Shown here: in pieces, positions 8,223 to 16,271 of the stretch | Position numbering within the stretch: position 1 is the stretch's first letter | How the letters are laid out: each line of letters begins with the position of its first letter | NCBI GenBank assembly: GCA_045532455.1 | Contig: JAZSFX010000020.1 | Coordinates: 1-64,000, forward strand | DNA: 64,000 nt | Direction: 5' to 3' | Source of the DNA: Ornithomonoglobus_A sp045532455 | Lineage (GTDB): Bacteria > Bacillota > Clostridia > UBA1381 | Position numbers and translations under genes: made by a program | The notes under the pieces: generated by a model | Told to the model about the DNA's origin: nothing | Seen by the model: only the letters and a program-made list of their open reading frames with translations | Databases searched by the model: none

Positions 8223-8296
8223 GCTTTTTATAAAAATTTTTTCATTAATTTTTACACAAATTTATTAAAAATTTTCAAGTATTTTTGTGCATATTT

Positions 8297-9031
8297 TTAT
8301 ATATTTTTTGATACATTTTCCAAAAACTCAATATCATTTTTGGTTAATTGTGCTTTTTCCAACATATCCGGGCGTTTCTTTAAGGTGTTGATAAGCGATT
8401 GTTCGCGTTTCCATTTTTCGATATTTGCATGGTGTCCCGACAAAAGCACCTCAGGTATCGCCTTATTGTGCCAAATGGCAGGTCTTGTATATTGAGGATA
8501 CTCAAGCAATCCGTTGTAGTGCGATTCGTTGGTGTATGAGTTCTCCGTTGCAAGCACCCCAGGAATAAGGCGCGCAGTAGCATCTGCCACCGCCATTGCC
8601 GCTATTTCGCCACCCGTGAGCACAAAATCACCGAGCGAAATTTCCACATCCACAATTTCGTCTATAACCCTCTGGTCTACACCCTCGTAATGTCCGCACA
8701 GAATTACTATATGCTCCTCTTTTGAAAATTCCACTGCCGTCGATTGCAAAAATACCTTTCCCTGAGGCGACATATATATAGTAAGCGGTTTATAGTCAAG
8801 TCCTTTTGCAACAGACATATACGCATCATAAACAGGCTGCGCCTGCATAAGCATACCGCCGCCACCACTGAAGGGATAGTCGTCAACCTTTCGGTGCTTG
8901 TTCTCGGTATAATCGCGTATATCTATAAAGTTCAGTTCGATTATACCCTTTTCCCGTGCGCGACCTATTATGCTATCGCCAAGAACAGCCTCAAGCATCT
9001 GCGGAAAAAGAGTAAGTATATCTATTCTCAT
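8297..9031 (-). CDS. trmD: tRNA (guanine-N1-)-methyltransferase TrmD
   Basis: SPOUT methyltransferase that makes m1G37 in tRNAs reading CNN codons, preventing +1 frameshifts. The 244-residue product begins MRIDILTLFPQMLEAVLGDSI and contains the SAM-binding knot segments LCGHYEGVDQRVIDE and SLGDFVLTGGEIAA plus the catalytic region with the conserved Asp of DYPFSGGGGM. The start shares one base with the rimM stop (coupling). In Bacillus and many clostridia rplS follows trmD; here it is absent and the AT-rich 75 bp downstream leads straight to the S10 promoter. Confidence 0.97.
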   Translation of the reverse strand: MRIDILTLFPQMLEAVLGDSIIGRAREKGIIELNFIDIRDYTENKHRKVDDYPFSGGGGMLMQAQPVYDAYMSVAKGLDYKPLTIYMSPQGKVFLQSTAVEFSKEEHIVILCGHYEGVDQRVIDEIVDVEISLGDFVLTGGEIAAMAVADATARLIPGVLATENSYTNESHYNGLLEYPQYTRPAIWHNKAIPEVLLSGHHANIEKWKREQSLINTLKKRPDMLEKAQLTKNDIEFLENVSKNI

Positions 9032-9537
9032 CAGTCATCTAATCCTTCCATAACGTGAACTGTGATTTTTCCCTCTTGTAAATCTATATTTTTTACAACC
9101 TCATCAATTACGGGCAAGAGCAGATTGCGCTTTCCATCTCTTTTTACGTCGTAAATATCATTAGCACCCGTATTAAAAACATCAACAAGCTTTCCTAGAA
9201 CCTCACCATCTTCATCAACAACGTCAAGACCAATAAGGTCTGCTATATAATGCGCTCCGTCTTCAAGCTCGGGTAAGTCAGCACGGTCAGCACGGACAAC
9301 AAGACCCTTGTAGTTTTCAGCTTCATTTATATCAGTTATTTCTTTAAATTTTACTATAATATTATTCTTCTGGTATTTTACGTTGGTTATAGTCAGGACC
9401 TCATCACCTGTTTTTCTTTTTACATATACTTTTCCTATTTCTTCGAAGTCCTCGGGATAGTCTGTCCAGGTTGCAATTTTAACCTCGCCCCTGAGACCGT
9501 GGGTATTTATAATTTTTCCTACTTCTAAAAAATCCAT
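9031..9537 (-). CDS. rimM: 16S rRNA maturation factor RimM
   Basis: Assembly factor binding S19 during maturation of the 30S head. I start at ATG 9537 (MDFLEVGKIINTHGLRGEVK), giving 168 aa, the usual size; the frame stays open 26 codons upstream but that extension does not resemble RimM, and AAAGG lies before the chosen ATG. N-terminal RimM beta-barrel (residues about 1-85) is followed by a PRC-barrel domain (HYIADLIGLDVVDEDGEVLGK, about residues 95-165; segment named by position). Lies between khpA and trmD as in Bacillus. The 172-bp gap on its 5' side holds two short inverted repeats but no gene. Confidence 0.95.
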   Translation of the reverse strand: MDFLEVGKIINTHGLRGEVKIATWTDYPEDFEEIGKVYVKRKTGDEVLTITNVKYQKNNIIVKFKEITDINEAENYKGLVVRADRADLPELEDGAHYIADLIGLDVVDEDGEVLGKLVDVFNTGANDIYDVKRDGKRNLLLPVIDEVVKNIDLQEGKITVHVMEGLDD

Positions 9538-9709
9538 TTTTATAGCCTTTCCATTACAAAAATCAAACGAGCGACCTGTACCTCTCCGAAGACACATAAA
9601 TAAATACTGTGCCAACGGACAAGCACAGCTCGCCCCTTATTGTTTTGTCTTTTTCAGACACACTGTTTTTGGGTGTTCTTATATAGGAACAAACACCCTC
9701 ACGCCATTA

Positions 9710-9940
9710 CTACATAATGTCAACAGAAACCTTTTTATCTTCCTTTGAGGCTGCGGCTTTTACAACAGTTCTTATAGCCTTTGCTATTCTTCCCTGTCTG
9801 CCAATAACCTTACCCATATCGGTTTGAGCAACTCTGAGTTCAAGCGTTACCGTATCGTCTTCGTTTATAATTTCGCTGACATTAACCTGTTCAGGAAATT
9901 CAACAAGCGACTTGGCTATTACCTGTAAAACTTCTTTCAT
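9710..9940 (-). CDS. khpA: KH-domain RNA-binding protein KhpA (YlqC)
   Basis: Small single-KH RNA-binding protein; in Streptococcus and others KhpA pairs with KhpB and affects cell elongation and division. The 76-residue product carries the KH GxxG loop in VIGRQGRIAKAIRTVVKAA. Two adjacent ATG codons are possible; the second (9940) sits 5 nt behind CGGAGGG, the first only 2 nt, so I chose the second. It lies 15 nt after rpsP and before rimM, the normal Firmicutes order. Confidence 0.93.
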   Translation of the reverse strand: MKEVLQVIAKSLVEFPEQVNVSEIINEDDTVTLELRVAQTDMGKVIGRQGRIAKAIRTVVKAAASKEDKKVSVDIM

Positions 9941-9955
9941 CATTACCCTCCGAAT

Positions 9956-10198
9956 TTAGATAATATTTGATTTCTTCAAAAGAGCCTTTACGGTATCTGT
10001 TGGTTGAGCACCATTGCCTATCCACTTCTTAGCCGCCTCAGCGTCTATGTTTACAGTAGCAGGGTCTGTCAAAGGATTGTATGTTCCAATCTCCTCGATA
10101 AATCTGCCGCCTCTTGGATATCTTGAATCCGCAACAACAACTCTGTAAAAAGGAGCTTTCTTAGCACCCATTCTTCTTAATCTGATTTTTACTGCCAT
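9956..10198 (-). CDS. rpsP: 30S ribosomal protein S16
   Basis: 16S rRNA-binding protein of the small-subunit body. The 80-residue product starts MAVKIRLRRMGAKKAPFYRV, followed by VVADSRYPRGGRFIEEIGTY, both diagnostic. It is flanked by ffh and khpA, matching the Bacillus ylxM-ffh-rpsP-ylqC-rimM-trmD order. AGGAGG precedes the start. Full length. Confidence 0.98.
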   Translation of the reverse strand: MAVKIRLRRMGAKKAPFYRVVVADSRYPRGGRFIEEIGTYNPLTDPATVNIDAEAAKKWIGNGAQPTDTVKALLKKSNII

Positions 10199-10275
10199 TT
10201 TAAATTCACCTCCTGAAATTTTTGTAGGATTTCTCCTGTGTTTTGTATATAAAGTTAAATAACTTAATACCTTGT

Positions 10276-11616
10276 TTATCTGCCCTTACGCAGTCTCTTG
10301 AGCATCTTCGACTGTCTGCCGCCACTGAATTGCTTCATCATCTTTTGCATATCGGCAAACTGTTTTAACAGTTGATTAACGTCTTGCACTCTTGTGCCGC
10401 TACCTTGCGCAATTCTGACTTTTCGGCTTGCACCTATAACCTTGGGGGTTCTTCTCTCCTCCATAGTCATAGACTGAATTATAGCCTCTATATGCTTCAT
10501 TCGCTTTTCGTTTTCCTCGGTATCTACCTGCTCGAGCATTTTTTTATCCACACCTGGCAACATTCCCAATATCTGCGAGAATGAACCGAGCTTTTTAATC
10601 TGCTTAAACTGCTCCAAAAAGTCGTCGAGGTCGAACTGTTGCTTTCTTATTTTAGCCTCAAGTTCTGCGGCTGACTTTTCATCAATAGCCTCTTGTGCTT
10701 TATCTATAAGTGTGAGCACATCGCCCATACCTAAAATTCTTGACGCCATTCTGTCGGGGTGGAAAGCCTCTAAGTCGCTGAGCTTTTCTCCGACCGACGC
10801 GTATTTTATCGGCTTACCTGTTACCTGTTTTACCGAAAGGGCCGCACCGCCTCGTGTATCACCGTCAAGTTTTGAAAGAATAACACCTGTTATATCAAGC
10901 TGTTCGTTAAATGACTTTGCAACATTTACCGCGTCCTGACCTGTCATAGCATCTACTACAAGCAGTACCTCTGTGGGCGAAACCTCTGCTTTGACATTCG
11001 AAAGCTCATCCATAAGCTCCTCGTCTATGTGGAGTCTGCCCGCAGTATCCAATATAACGGGGTCGTTACCGTGCTTTATTGCATACGCAACTGCTTCCTT
11101 TGCAATCTTTACGGGATTTGTATCTGTACCCATTTCAAATACTGGGATTTGTATCTGGTCTCCTAAAACCTGTAGCTGCTTAATAGCTGCAGGACGGTAT
11201 ATATCGCACGCAACCATAAGAGGTCGTCTTCCTTGTTTTCTAAGTTCAAGTGCAAGCTTACCCGTTGCAGTAGTTTTACCTGCACCCTGAAGACCGCACA
11301 TCATAAACACACTTGGTGGCTTATTTGAATATTCTAACCTCGAAACCTCGCCACCTATCATTTGTGTTAATTCTTCGTTTACTATTTTAACAAGGTGCTG
11401 TGCAGGAGTTAAGGACTCCATAATCTCCTGACCCAATGCTTTTTCGGAAACAACATTTATAAAGTCTTTTACAACCTTAAAGTTTACGTCTGCCTCGAGC
11501 AGAGCGAGCTTGATTTCACGCATAGCATCTTTTATATCTTTTTCGGTAAGCTTACCTTTGCCGCGAAGCTTTTTAAATACTCCCTGAAGCTTATCGCCCA
11601 AGCTTTCGAATGCCAC
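10276..11616 (-). CDS. ffh: Signal recognition particle GTPase Ffh (SRP54)
   Basis: Protein part of SRP; binds signal sequences on ribosomes and delivers them to FtsY at the membrane. The 446-residue product has the N domain (1-85), the G domain with P-loop GLQGAGKTT (about 109-117), DTAGRLH and SKLDGDTRGG, and a methionine-rich M domain (about 300-446) ending in a basic tail. The 4.5S RNA gene is not in this window. It follows ylxM, whose product is an SRP-associated factor in streptococci. Confidence 0.98.
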   Translation of the reverse strand: MAFESLGDKLQGVFKKLRGKGKLTEKDIKDAMREIKLALLEADVNFKVVKDFINVVSEKALGQEIMESLTPAQHLVKIVNEELTQMIGGEVSRLEYSNKPPSVFMMCGLQGAGKTTATGKLALELRKQGRRPLMVACDIYRPAAIKQLQVLGDQIQIPVFEMGTDTNPVKIAKEAVAYAIKHGNDPVILDTAGRLHIDEELMDELSNVKAEVSPTEVLLVVDAMTGQDAVNVAKSFNEQLDITGVILSKLDGDTRGGAALSVKQVTGKPIKYASVGEKLSDLEAFHPDRMASRILGMGDVLTLIDKAQEAIDEKSAAELEAKIRKQQFDLDDFLEQFKQIKKLGSFSQILGMLPGVDKKMLEQVDTEENEKRMKHIEAIIQSMTMEERRTPKVIGASRKVRIAQGSGTRVQDVNQLLKQFADMQKMMKQFSGGRQSKMLKRLRKGR

Positions 11617-11635
11617 GTAAAATCACCTCTCTTTT

Positions 11636-11971
11636 TTATATTATTTCCAGAATATTTTTAACCAACCCCCTGAGTGTATCTTTTTCTTCACTCTCAGGCA
11701 TTGTGTCTATTACTTTATTTGCTTCTTTTATATAAGAAGAAATATCTAAAAATCTTTTTGCAAGTCCGAGCTTTTCTTCAAACTCAATAAGTTGTTGCTC
11801 GCCTCTTTTTATAGTATCGTGAACCCCCTGACGGCTTACACCCACTTCTTCGCCAATCTCTGCAAGAGATAAATCTCCGTTATAGTACATATCCATAACG
11901 TCAAAGCGCTTTTTGGTAAGCATTTCGCCATAAAAGTCCATTAATATGGTGATACTTAAATCCTTAGCCAT
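11636..11971 (-). CDS. ylxM: YlxM/p13 family DNA-binding, SRP-associated protein
   Basis: Helix-turn-helix protein (sigma-70 region 4-like) encoded before ffh in most Firmicutes; the Streptococcus homologue stimulates SRP-FtsY GTPase activity. I start at ATG 11971 (MAKDLSITILMDFYGEML), 8 nt behind GGAGG, giving 111 aa. An upstream in-frame start at 12049 is excluded because it lies inside the predicted -35 box at 12044-12049. HTH at about residues 31-62 (LSLAEIGEEVGVSRQGVHDT). Gap to ffh is only 19 nt, so cotranscription is expected. Confidence 0.94.
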   Translation of the reverse strand: MAKDLSITILMDFYGEMLTKKRFDVMDMYYNGDLSLAEIGEEVGVSRQGVHDTIKRGEQQLIEFEEKLGLAKRFLDISSYIKEANKVIDTMPESEEKDTLRGLVKNILEII

Positions 11972-12020
11972 ACAGTTTACCTCCGTAAAGAAAAATATCT
12001 TTACACTCTTAACCTTTGCT

Positions 12021-12049
12021 ATTATACAACATACTTTTGCTTTTGTCAA
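12021..12049 (-). promoter_or_regulatory. Sigma-A promoter of the ylxM-ffh-trmD operon
   Basis: Minus-strand TTGACA (12049-12044), 17-bp spacer, TATAAT (12026-12021): consensus at both boxes. It lies about 45 nt upstream of the ylxM ribosome-binding site and fixes the ylxM start downstream. Confidence 0.9.
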
Positions 12050-12106
12050 GGGTTATTTTAAATTTTTTCATTATTTTTTCTATCCAGGTTTGGTTATAAA
12101 GTTATG

Positions 12107-12134
12107 TCATAAAAATGTATGCCAAGCATATACA
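12107..12134 (+). promoter_or_regulatory. Possible sigma-E promoter for spoIVA
   Basis: TCATAAA at 12107-12113 and CATATACA at 12127-12134 with a 13-bp spacer resemble the mother-cell sigma-E pattern (KMATATT and CATACANT, spacing 13-15). Sigma-E control of spoIVA is established in Bacillus and Clostridioides. No sigma-A promoter was seen in this gap. The surrounding AT-rich repeats of CATAT make the assignment tentative. Confidence 0.4.
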
Positions 12135-12203
12135 TATACTATCACATATTCTTATTGGAGTATTATGCAGGTAGTACTCCGCTGATGAAGGAGGAAAATA
12201 ATA

Positions 12204-13682
12204 TTGGAAGCATACAACATTTATCAGGATATAGCGCAGCGTAACAACGGAGACGTCTACATAGGCGTTGTGGGACCCGTGCGCACAGGAAAATCAACGT
12301 TCATAAAAAAGTTTATGGATTTATTGGTTATTCCAAATATGGATAACGTGTATCAGGCAGAGCGCACGCGCGACGAGCTGCCTCAATCTGCTGCAGGACG
12401 TACAATTATGACCACCGAGCCGAAATTTGTACCAAACGAGGCGGTGGAAATTTCTTTGGGTGATAATGCTCATCTTAAAGTGCGTATGATAGACTGCGTA
12501 GGTTATATTGTAGACTCATCACTCGGCTATATGGAAGACGAGTCTCCGCGTATGGTAAACACCCCATGGTTTGACAACCCCATTCCGTTTAACGAGGCGG
12601 CAGAGATAGGAACAAAAAAGGTTATAACCGAGCATTCAACAATCGGTCTTGTTGTAACAACAGACGGGTCTGTTACAGACATACCACGCGAGGATTATAT
12701 CGAAAGCGAAAAGCGCGTGATAGACGAGCTAAAGGCCATCGGCAAGCCATTTGCTCTTATATTAAACTGCGCCGAGCCTGAGTCTGTGTCTGCACAAGTA
12801 CTGCGCAGCGAGCTTTGCACAGAATACGAAGTTCCTGTTATTGCGGTAAACTGTGCCGAGCTTGACGAAAACGACATATACGACATAATAGAAACCGTAC
12901 TGTTTGAATTTCCGCTAAAGGAAATTAACATTAACGTGCCTGGTTGGATTGAAAATCTTGATATGGAGCACCCGTTAAAGAGCGATATATATAACACAAT
13001 TATAGGAAAAATATCATCAGTTTCAAAGGTGCGCCACGCGCGTATCTTAGCTGATGAACTTTGTGAGTGTGATTTTATAAAGCGTTCGTACATAGAGGGT
13101 ATAGACCTGGGCGAAGGTAATGTTAAATTATGCATAGAAATTCCGCACGATTTATATTACAAGATTCTGGGCGAGGTATCGGGTTTTGAAATAAAAGACG
13201 ACGAGGAGCTTATGACGCTTCTTTGCTCACTTGCAAAGGTAAAATCCGAATATGACAGAATTGAGTATGCACTTCACGAGGTGCGCGAAAATGGCTACGG
13301 TATGGTTGCTCCGTCAACTGACGAGCTTACACTTTGCGAGCCAAAAATCGTAAAGCAGGGCGGAAAATTCGGTGTTAAGCTAAAAGCCTCTGCACCATCA
13401 ATACATATGATTCGCGCTGATATCGAAACCGAGGTCAGTCCTATCGTGGGTACAGAAAGGCAGTCCGAGGAGCTTGTGCATTATCTTCTTTCCGAATTTG
13501 AAACAAACCCATCTAAAATATGGGAGAGCAACATATTCGGTAAGTCGTTGTATGAGCTTGTAAACGAGGGACTCAATAACAAGCTTTCGAAAATGCCATC
13601 CGATGCACGAAACAAACTTCGCGACACATTAGAGAAGATTATAAACGAGGGAAGCGGCGGACTTATTTGTATAATTTTATAG
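12204..13682 (+). CDS. spoIVA: Stage IV sporulation protein A, spore-coat basal-layer ATPase
   Basis: Forms the ATP-dependent polymer on the outer forespore membrane on which the spore coat is built. The 492-residue protein starts with UUG 9 nt behind AAGGAGG, giving MEAYNIYQDIAQRNNGDVYI, which aligns with SpoIVA N-termini. Walker A is GPVRTGKST (24-32); the C-terminus ends GGLICIIL, matching the conserved hydrophobic tail that binds SpoVM in Bacillus. Length equals the family norm (492 aa). It stands alone with a lipoprotein gene 8 nt downstream. This is direct evidence that the organism belongs to an endospore-forming lineage. Confidence 0.97.
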   Translation: MEAYNIYQDIAQRNNGDVYIGVVGPVRTGKSTFIKKFMDLLVIPNMDNVYQAERTRDELPQSAAGRTIMTTEPKFVPNEAVEISLGDNAHLKVRMIDCVGYIVDSSLGYMEDESPRMVNTPWFDNPIPFNEAAEIGTKKVITEHSTIGLVVTTDGSVTDIPREDYIESEKRVIDELKAIGKPFALILNCAEPESVSAQVLRSELCTEYEVPVIAVNCAELDENDIYDIIETVLFEFPLKEININVPGWIENLDMEHPLKSDIYNTIIGKISSVSKVRHARILADELCECDFIKRSYIEGIDLGEGNVKLCIEIPHDLYYKILGEVSGFEIKDDEELMTLLCSLAKVKSEYDRIEYALHEVRENGYGMVAPSTDELTLCEPKIVKQGGKFGVKLKASAPSIHMIRADIETEVSPIVGTERQSEELVHYLLSEFETNPSKIWESNIFGKSLYELVNEGLNNKLSKMPSDARNKLRDTLEKIINEGSGGLICIIL

Positions 13683-13690
13683 GAGTATAT

Positions 13691-14440
13691 ATGAAATTCT
13701 TAAGAATTTTTTGTGTATGTGTTTTGATATTATCGTGCTTTGCCTGTAGTTTTAGCGGTGTGTGCACAAAAATTACAAAAAACGAAACGGAAAACGAATA
13801 CTCATATATAAGCACTGAGCTTTTGGAAATAAGCTACAAAAACGACAGTGAATTTGCAAACACATTAAACACACAATTTAGCGAAAATCTCTTAAAGCGC
13901 ATAGATTCATTCGATAAGCTGGCAAAGGAGAGTGCACCCACTATACCCTCGGATTCAAAAGCCTCCTTTACAACAACTCAGGACATAAAATATAATGAAA
14001 ATGATTTTTTGAGTGTTGTTGAACAAGAAAATATATTTACGGGCGGAGCACACGGAGTAAGTGCACGAAATTCATATAACATAGATTTCAGGAATAAAAG
14101 GCAGATATGTCTTAACGATTTATTCGAGGCAGAGGGTTATGAAAACGCACTCAACCGAATGATTGATGAACTGATACAAAAAAGAGGTGAGGATTATACT
14201 GACCTTTGGAAAAAACCTAAAATTCAGGCAGAGCATCAATATAACTTTTATATAACGGATACTGATTTGGTTATTTATTTTCAGCCATATGAGCTCTCGT
14301 ATTATGCACGTGGGTTTGTTGAATTCCCACTCTCTCTTTCGGAGCTTCGGGGATATTTAAAAGAGGAATACTATTTCCTCACAGGAGACGCTAACACAAA
14401 CGGAGAAGATAACACGTCATCTTCTCCGTCTTTTATTTAA
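13691..14440 (+). CDS. RsiV-like lipoprotein (DUF4163/DUF3298)
   Basis: Predicted exported lipoprotein of 249 aa. I start at ATG 13691 behind AGGAG, which gives MKFLRIFCVCVLILSCFACS: a short hydrophobic signal with cysteines suited to lipidation at C16 or C19. The body contains the ENIFTGGAHGVSARNSYN segment typical of DUF4163/DUF3298 proteins such as the extracellular part of the anti-sigma factor RsiV, and a C-terminal DUF3298-like half. No anti-sigma domain is present. Function unknown; cotranscription with spoIVA (8-nt gap) suggests a possible spore-envelope role, an inference only. Its last dozen codons encode the stem of a terminator. Confidence 0.8.
   Translation: MKFLRIFCVCVLILSCFACSFSGVCTKITKNETENEYSYISTELLEISYKNDSEFANTLNTQFSENLLKRIDSFDKLAKESAPTIPSDSKASFTTTQDIKYNENDFLSVVEQENIFTGGAHGVSARNSYNIDFRNKRQICLNDLFEAEGYENALNRMIDELIQKRGEDYTDLWKKPKIQAEHQYNFYITDTDLVIYFQPYELSYYARGFVEFPLSLSELRGYLKEEYYFLTGDANTNGEDNTSSSPSFI
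14401..14437 (+). terminator. Terminator embedded in the lipoprotein reading frame
   Basis: Stem CGGAGAAGAT/ATCTTCTCCG (10 bp, 8-nt loop) followed by TCTTTTATTT, which includes the stop codon region of the preceding gene (TAA at 14438-14440). The coding frame therefore ends inside the terminator. Confidence 0.85.
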
Positions 14441-14447
14441 CTTCGAA

Positions 14448-14481
14448 GGGGACACAAAATATTTTGTGTCCCCTCTTTATT
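14448..14481 (+). terminator. Second tandem terminator, perfect palindrome
   Basis: GGGGACACAAAAT/ATTTTGTGTCCCC (14448-14473) is a perfect 26-bp palindrome followed by TCTTTATT. It stands 11 bp after the embedded terminator and would also face transcripts arriving from the minus-strand genes, though without a T-run on that side. Confidence 0.75.
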
Positions 14482-14581
14482 ATCTTACAAACAACATTGA
14501 TACTGCCGCTATTGCAACAGGAACTACCATACATATTGCGAGTACAATACAAATTATCTTTTTTTGTTTGGCATTAAACAT
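14480..14581 (-). CDS. 33-aa single-pass membrane peptide
   Basis: A short frame on the minus strand encodes MFNAKQKKIICIVLAICMVV... (33 aa, stop TAA): a basic N-terminus (KQKK) followed by one hydrophobic segment (about residues 9-30) and a terminal Arg. AAGGTG lies 7-10 nt before the ATG. It begins 11 nt after the SLH-gene stop, so it is probably the last gene of that operon. Short peptides of this make-up (NAKQxK followed by a transmembrane helix) occur in clostridia, but I cannot name a family. Function unknown. Confidence 0.6.
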   Translation of the reverse strand: MFNAKQKKIICIVLAICMVVPVAIAAVSMLFVR

Positions 14582-14592
14582 TTTTTCACACC

Positions 14593-15264
14593 TTACTTTC
14601 CTAAAATTCTGAATGCTATTGCCGCTGCCTGCGCTCTTGTTGCGGTGGAGTTTGGCTCAAAGTTTCCGTTATCCATTCCAAATATAAAGCCTTGTGCAAC
14701 CGCCAGCTCCACGCTCGGTAGTGCCCAATCACTTATTGAGGCAGTATCTCCGAAAGTCAGTTTTTTCGGCTCAAACATATTCTGCATTGTTTTTGCATTC
14801 TGCTGATACTGATACATATGCTGACTAAGCACTGCCATCTCCTGTCTGGTTATAGGGAGCTGACCGTTAAACTGTCCTTTATGTACTGCTCTTGAATCTC
14901 CGTTATTATCAATTATCTCCAGACTGTACAATGCAATCATTTCCTTTGGTATCAGACCTTTATCGAGTGCGCCCTGAAGATATGGTGCATACCACTCACT
15001 TCCGTCAAGCTCAAGGCATTCGCCTTTTCTGAATGTGCTTGTTCTTATTTTTGTTACGTTCATCATCATTTTTAAGTATTCTGCTCTTGTAACTGTTCCG
15101 TTGGGAGCAAAAATATTACTTGTAACACCGTTTATAATTCCTTTATCCGACAAGGAGTTTATATACTCTGCCGCCCAGTGATTTTTTACATCATCAAATG
15201 CCGCCGAGGCAACAGAGGTAAATAACATACTCACACTTATTAACAATACCGCTATTTTTTTCAC
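14593..15264 (-). CDS. Exported protein with S-layer homology (SLH) domains
   Basis: A 223-residue secreted protein with a clear signal peptide (MKKIAVLLISVSMLFTSVASA, cleaved after about residue 21). SLH-like repeats lie at about 22-68 (FDDVKNHWAAEYINSLSDKG), 80-107 (weak) and 172-222 (FGDTASISDWALPSVELAVA). SLH domains bind pyruvylated secondary cell-wall polymers. No other domain is present, so the protein may be a wall-bound structural or scaffold component. It follows the sugar-kinase gene by 27 bp on the same strand. Confidence 0.85.
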   Translation of the reverse strand: MKKIAVLLISVSMLFTSVASAAFDDVKNHWAAEYINSLSDKGIINGVTSNIFAPNGTVTRAEYLKMMMNVTKIRTSTFRKGECLELDGSEWYAPYLQGALDKGLIPKEMIALYSLEIIDNNGDSRAVHKGQFNGQLPITRQEMAVLSQHMYQYQQNAKTMQNMFEPKKLTFGDTASISDWALPSVELAVAQGFIFGMDNGNFEPNSTATRAQAAAIAFRILGK

Positions 15265-15291
15265 AGTTCTTTAGTCCTTTCAAATATACTT

Positions 15292-16221
15292 TTAAATTCT
15301 TTTTATATCAATTCTTTCGTATATCTTTTTAATATCCTCTTTCTTTGGTGGTTTTGTACCCTCACACATACACGCGGCACTTCCGTAAGCTATTGCATTT
15401 TTGAGTGCCATAGCATAGCTTTCACCACTTGAGATTGCCTCTATAAAGCCCGCAATGGAGCTATCTCCTGCGCCTATTGTGGAGTGCACCTCTATTTTTG
15501 GTGCTTCTCCGTAAAATGTACCATCTTCCGTACAAAGCAGTGCGCCCTTTGAGCCGAGACTTATCATCACATTTTCGACACCCTCTGCCCTGATTTCTTG
15601 TGCTGCACGTTTTGCATCTTGGAAGTCGGTAACCTCAATATCTGTGTAAAGTGATACTTCCTCTTCGTTTGGCTTTATAAGATATGGTTTTATATCCTTT
15701 ATGTCATCTTTTGTGAATGACTTTGAATCTACTATAATTTTAGCGCCCCTGAATTTTAAAGATTTTAGTAATTCCTTTATCCTCTCAACTTCTGCACCGT
15801 CAGGGATTCTCCCTGTATATGCAATAACTGAATTTTTCAAATCCTCTTTTGCGAGCTCATTCTCAATTAACTGCAATGTTTTGTTATCAAGACAAAAGCC
15901 CTCAAAGCTGAGTCTTGTTTCGGGATTGTTTTTGGTATGCAATGTGATATTTTCCCTTATTGCACCCGATACAACAAACTCCTTGTAGCTTATGTTATCT
16001 TTTTGGAGGCTTTTTAGAAATGTATTCATATTCTCGTTACCCACAACAACGTATGCGCTGTTACATACTCCACTGTGCGACAAGGCACGCGAAATATTTA
16101 TCCCCTTACCGCCCGCATCATATGAGCTTATTTTTGCAATATTCTCGCAAAATGGTTTAAAGCTCTTGGCATAGCAGTGAATATCAAATGCAGGGTTAAG
16201 AGTTAACGTAATAATTTTCAT
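15292..16221 (-). CDS. PfkB-family sugar-phosphate kinase, probably 1-phosphofructokinase
   Basis: Cytoplasmic kinase of 309 aa in the PfkB/ribokinase superfamily. It has the N-terminal TLNPAFDIHCYA motif found in FruK and LacC, the glycine pair region YDAGGKGINISRAL (about 36-49), and the anion-hole motif STIGAGDSSIAGF with the catalytic Asp (about residue 254). FruK phosphorylates fructose-1-phosphate; LacC uses tagatose-6-phosphate; sequence inspection alone does not separate them. Unlike typical fruK, it has no fru PTS transporter or DeoR regulator beside it, so the substrate is uncertain. Start has GAGGAG upstream. Confidence 0.8.
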   Translation of the reverse strand: MKIITLTLNPAFDIHCYAKSFKPFCENIAKISSYDAGGKGINISRALSHSGVCNSAYVVVGNENMNTFLKSLQKDNISYKEFVVSGAIRENITLHTKNNPETRLSFEGFCLDNKTLQLIENELAKEDLKNSVIAYTGRIPDGAEVERIKELLKSLKFRGAKIIVDSKSFTKDDIKDIKPYLIKPNEEEVSLYTDIEVTDFQDAKRAAQEIRAEGVENVMISLGSKGALLCTEDGTFYGEAPKIEVHSTIGAGDSSIAGFIEAISSGESYAMALKNAIAYGSAACMCEGTKPPKKEDIKKIYERIDIKRI

Positions 16222-16242
16222 ACCAATCTCCTCTTAAAATTA

Positions 16243-16271
16243 ATTATAGCATATCCCATACTAAAAATCAA
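16243..16271 (-). promoter_or_regulatory. Sigma-A promoter of the sugar kinase/SLH operon
   Basis: Minus-strand TTGATT (16271-16266), 17-bp spacer, TATAAT (16248-16243). It overlaps the stop codon of the upstream DUF1294 gene (16268) and drives the kinase, SLH and micro-ORF genes. Confidence 0.75.
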
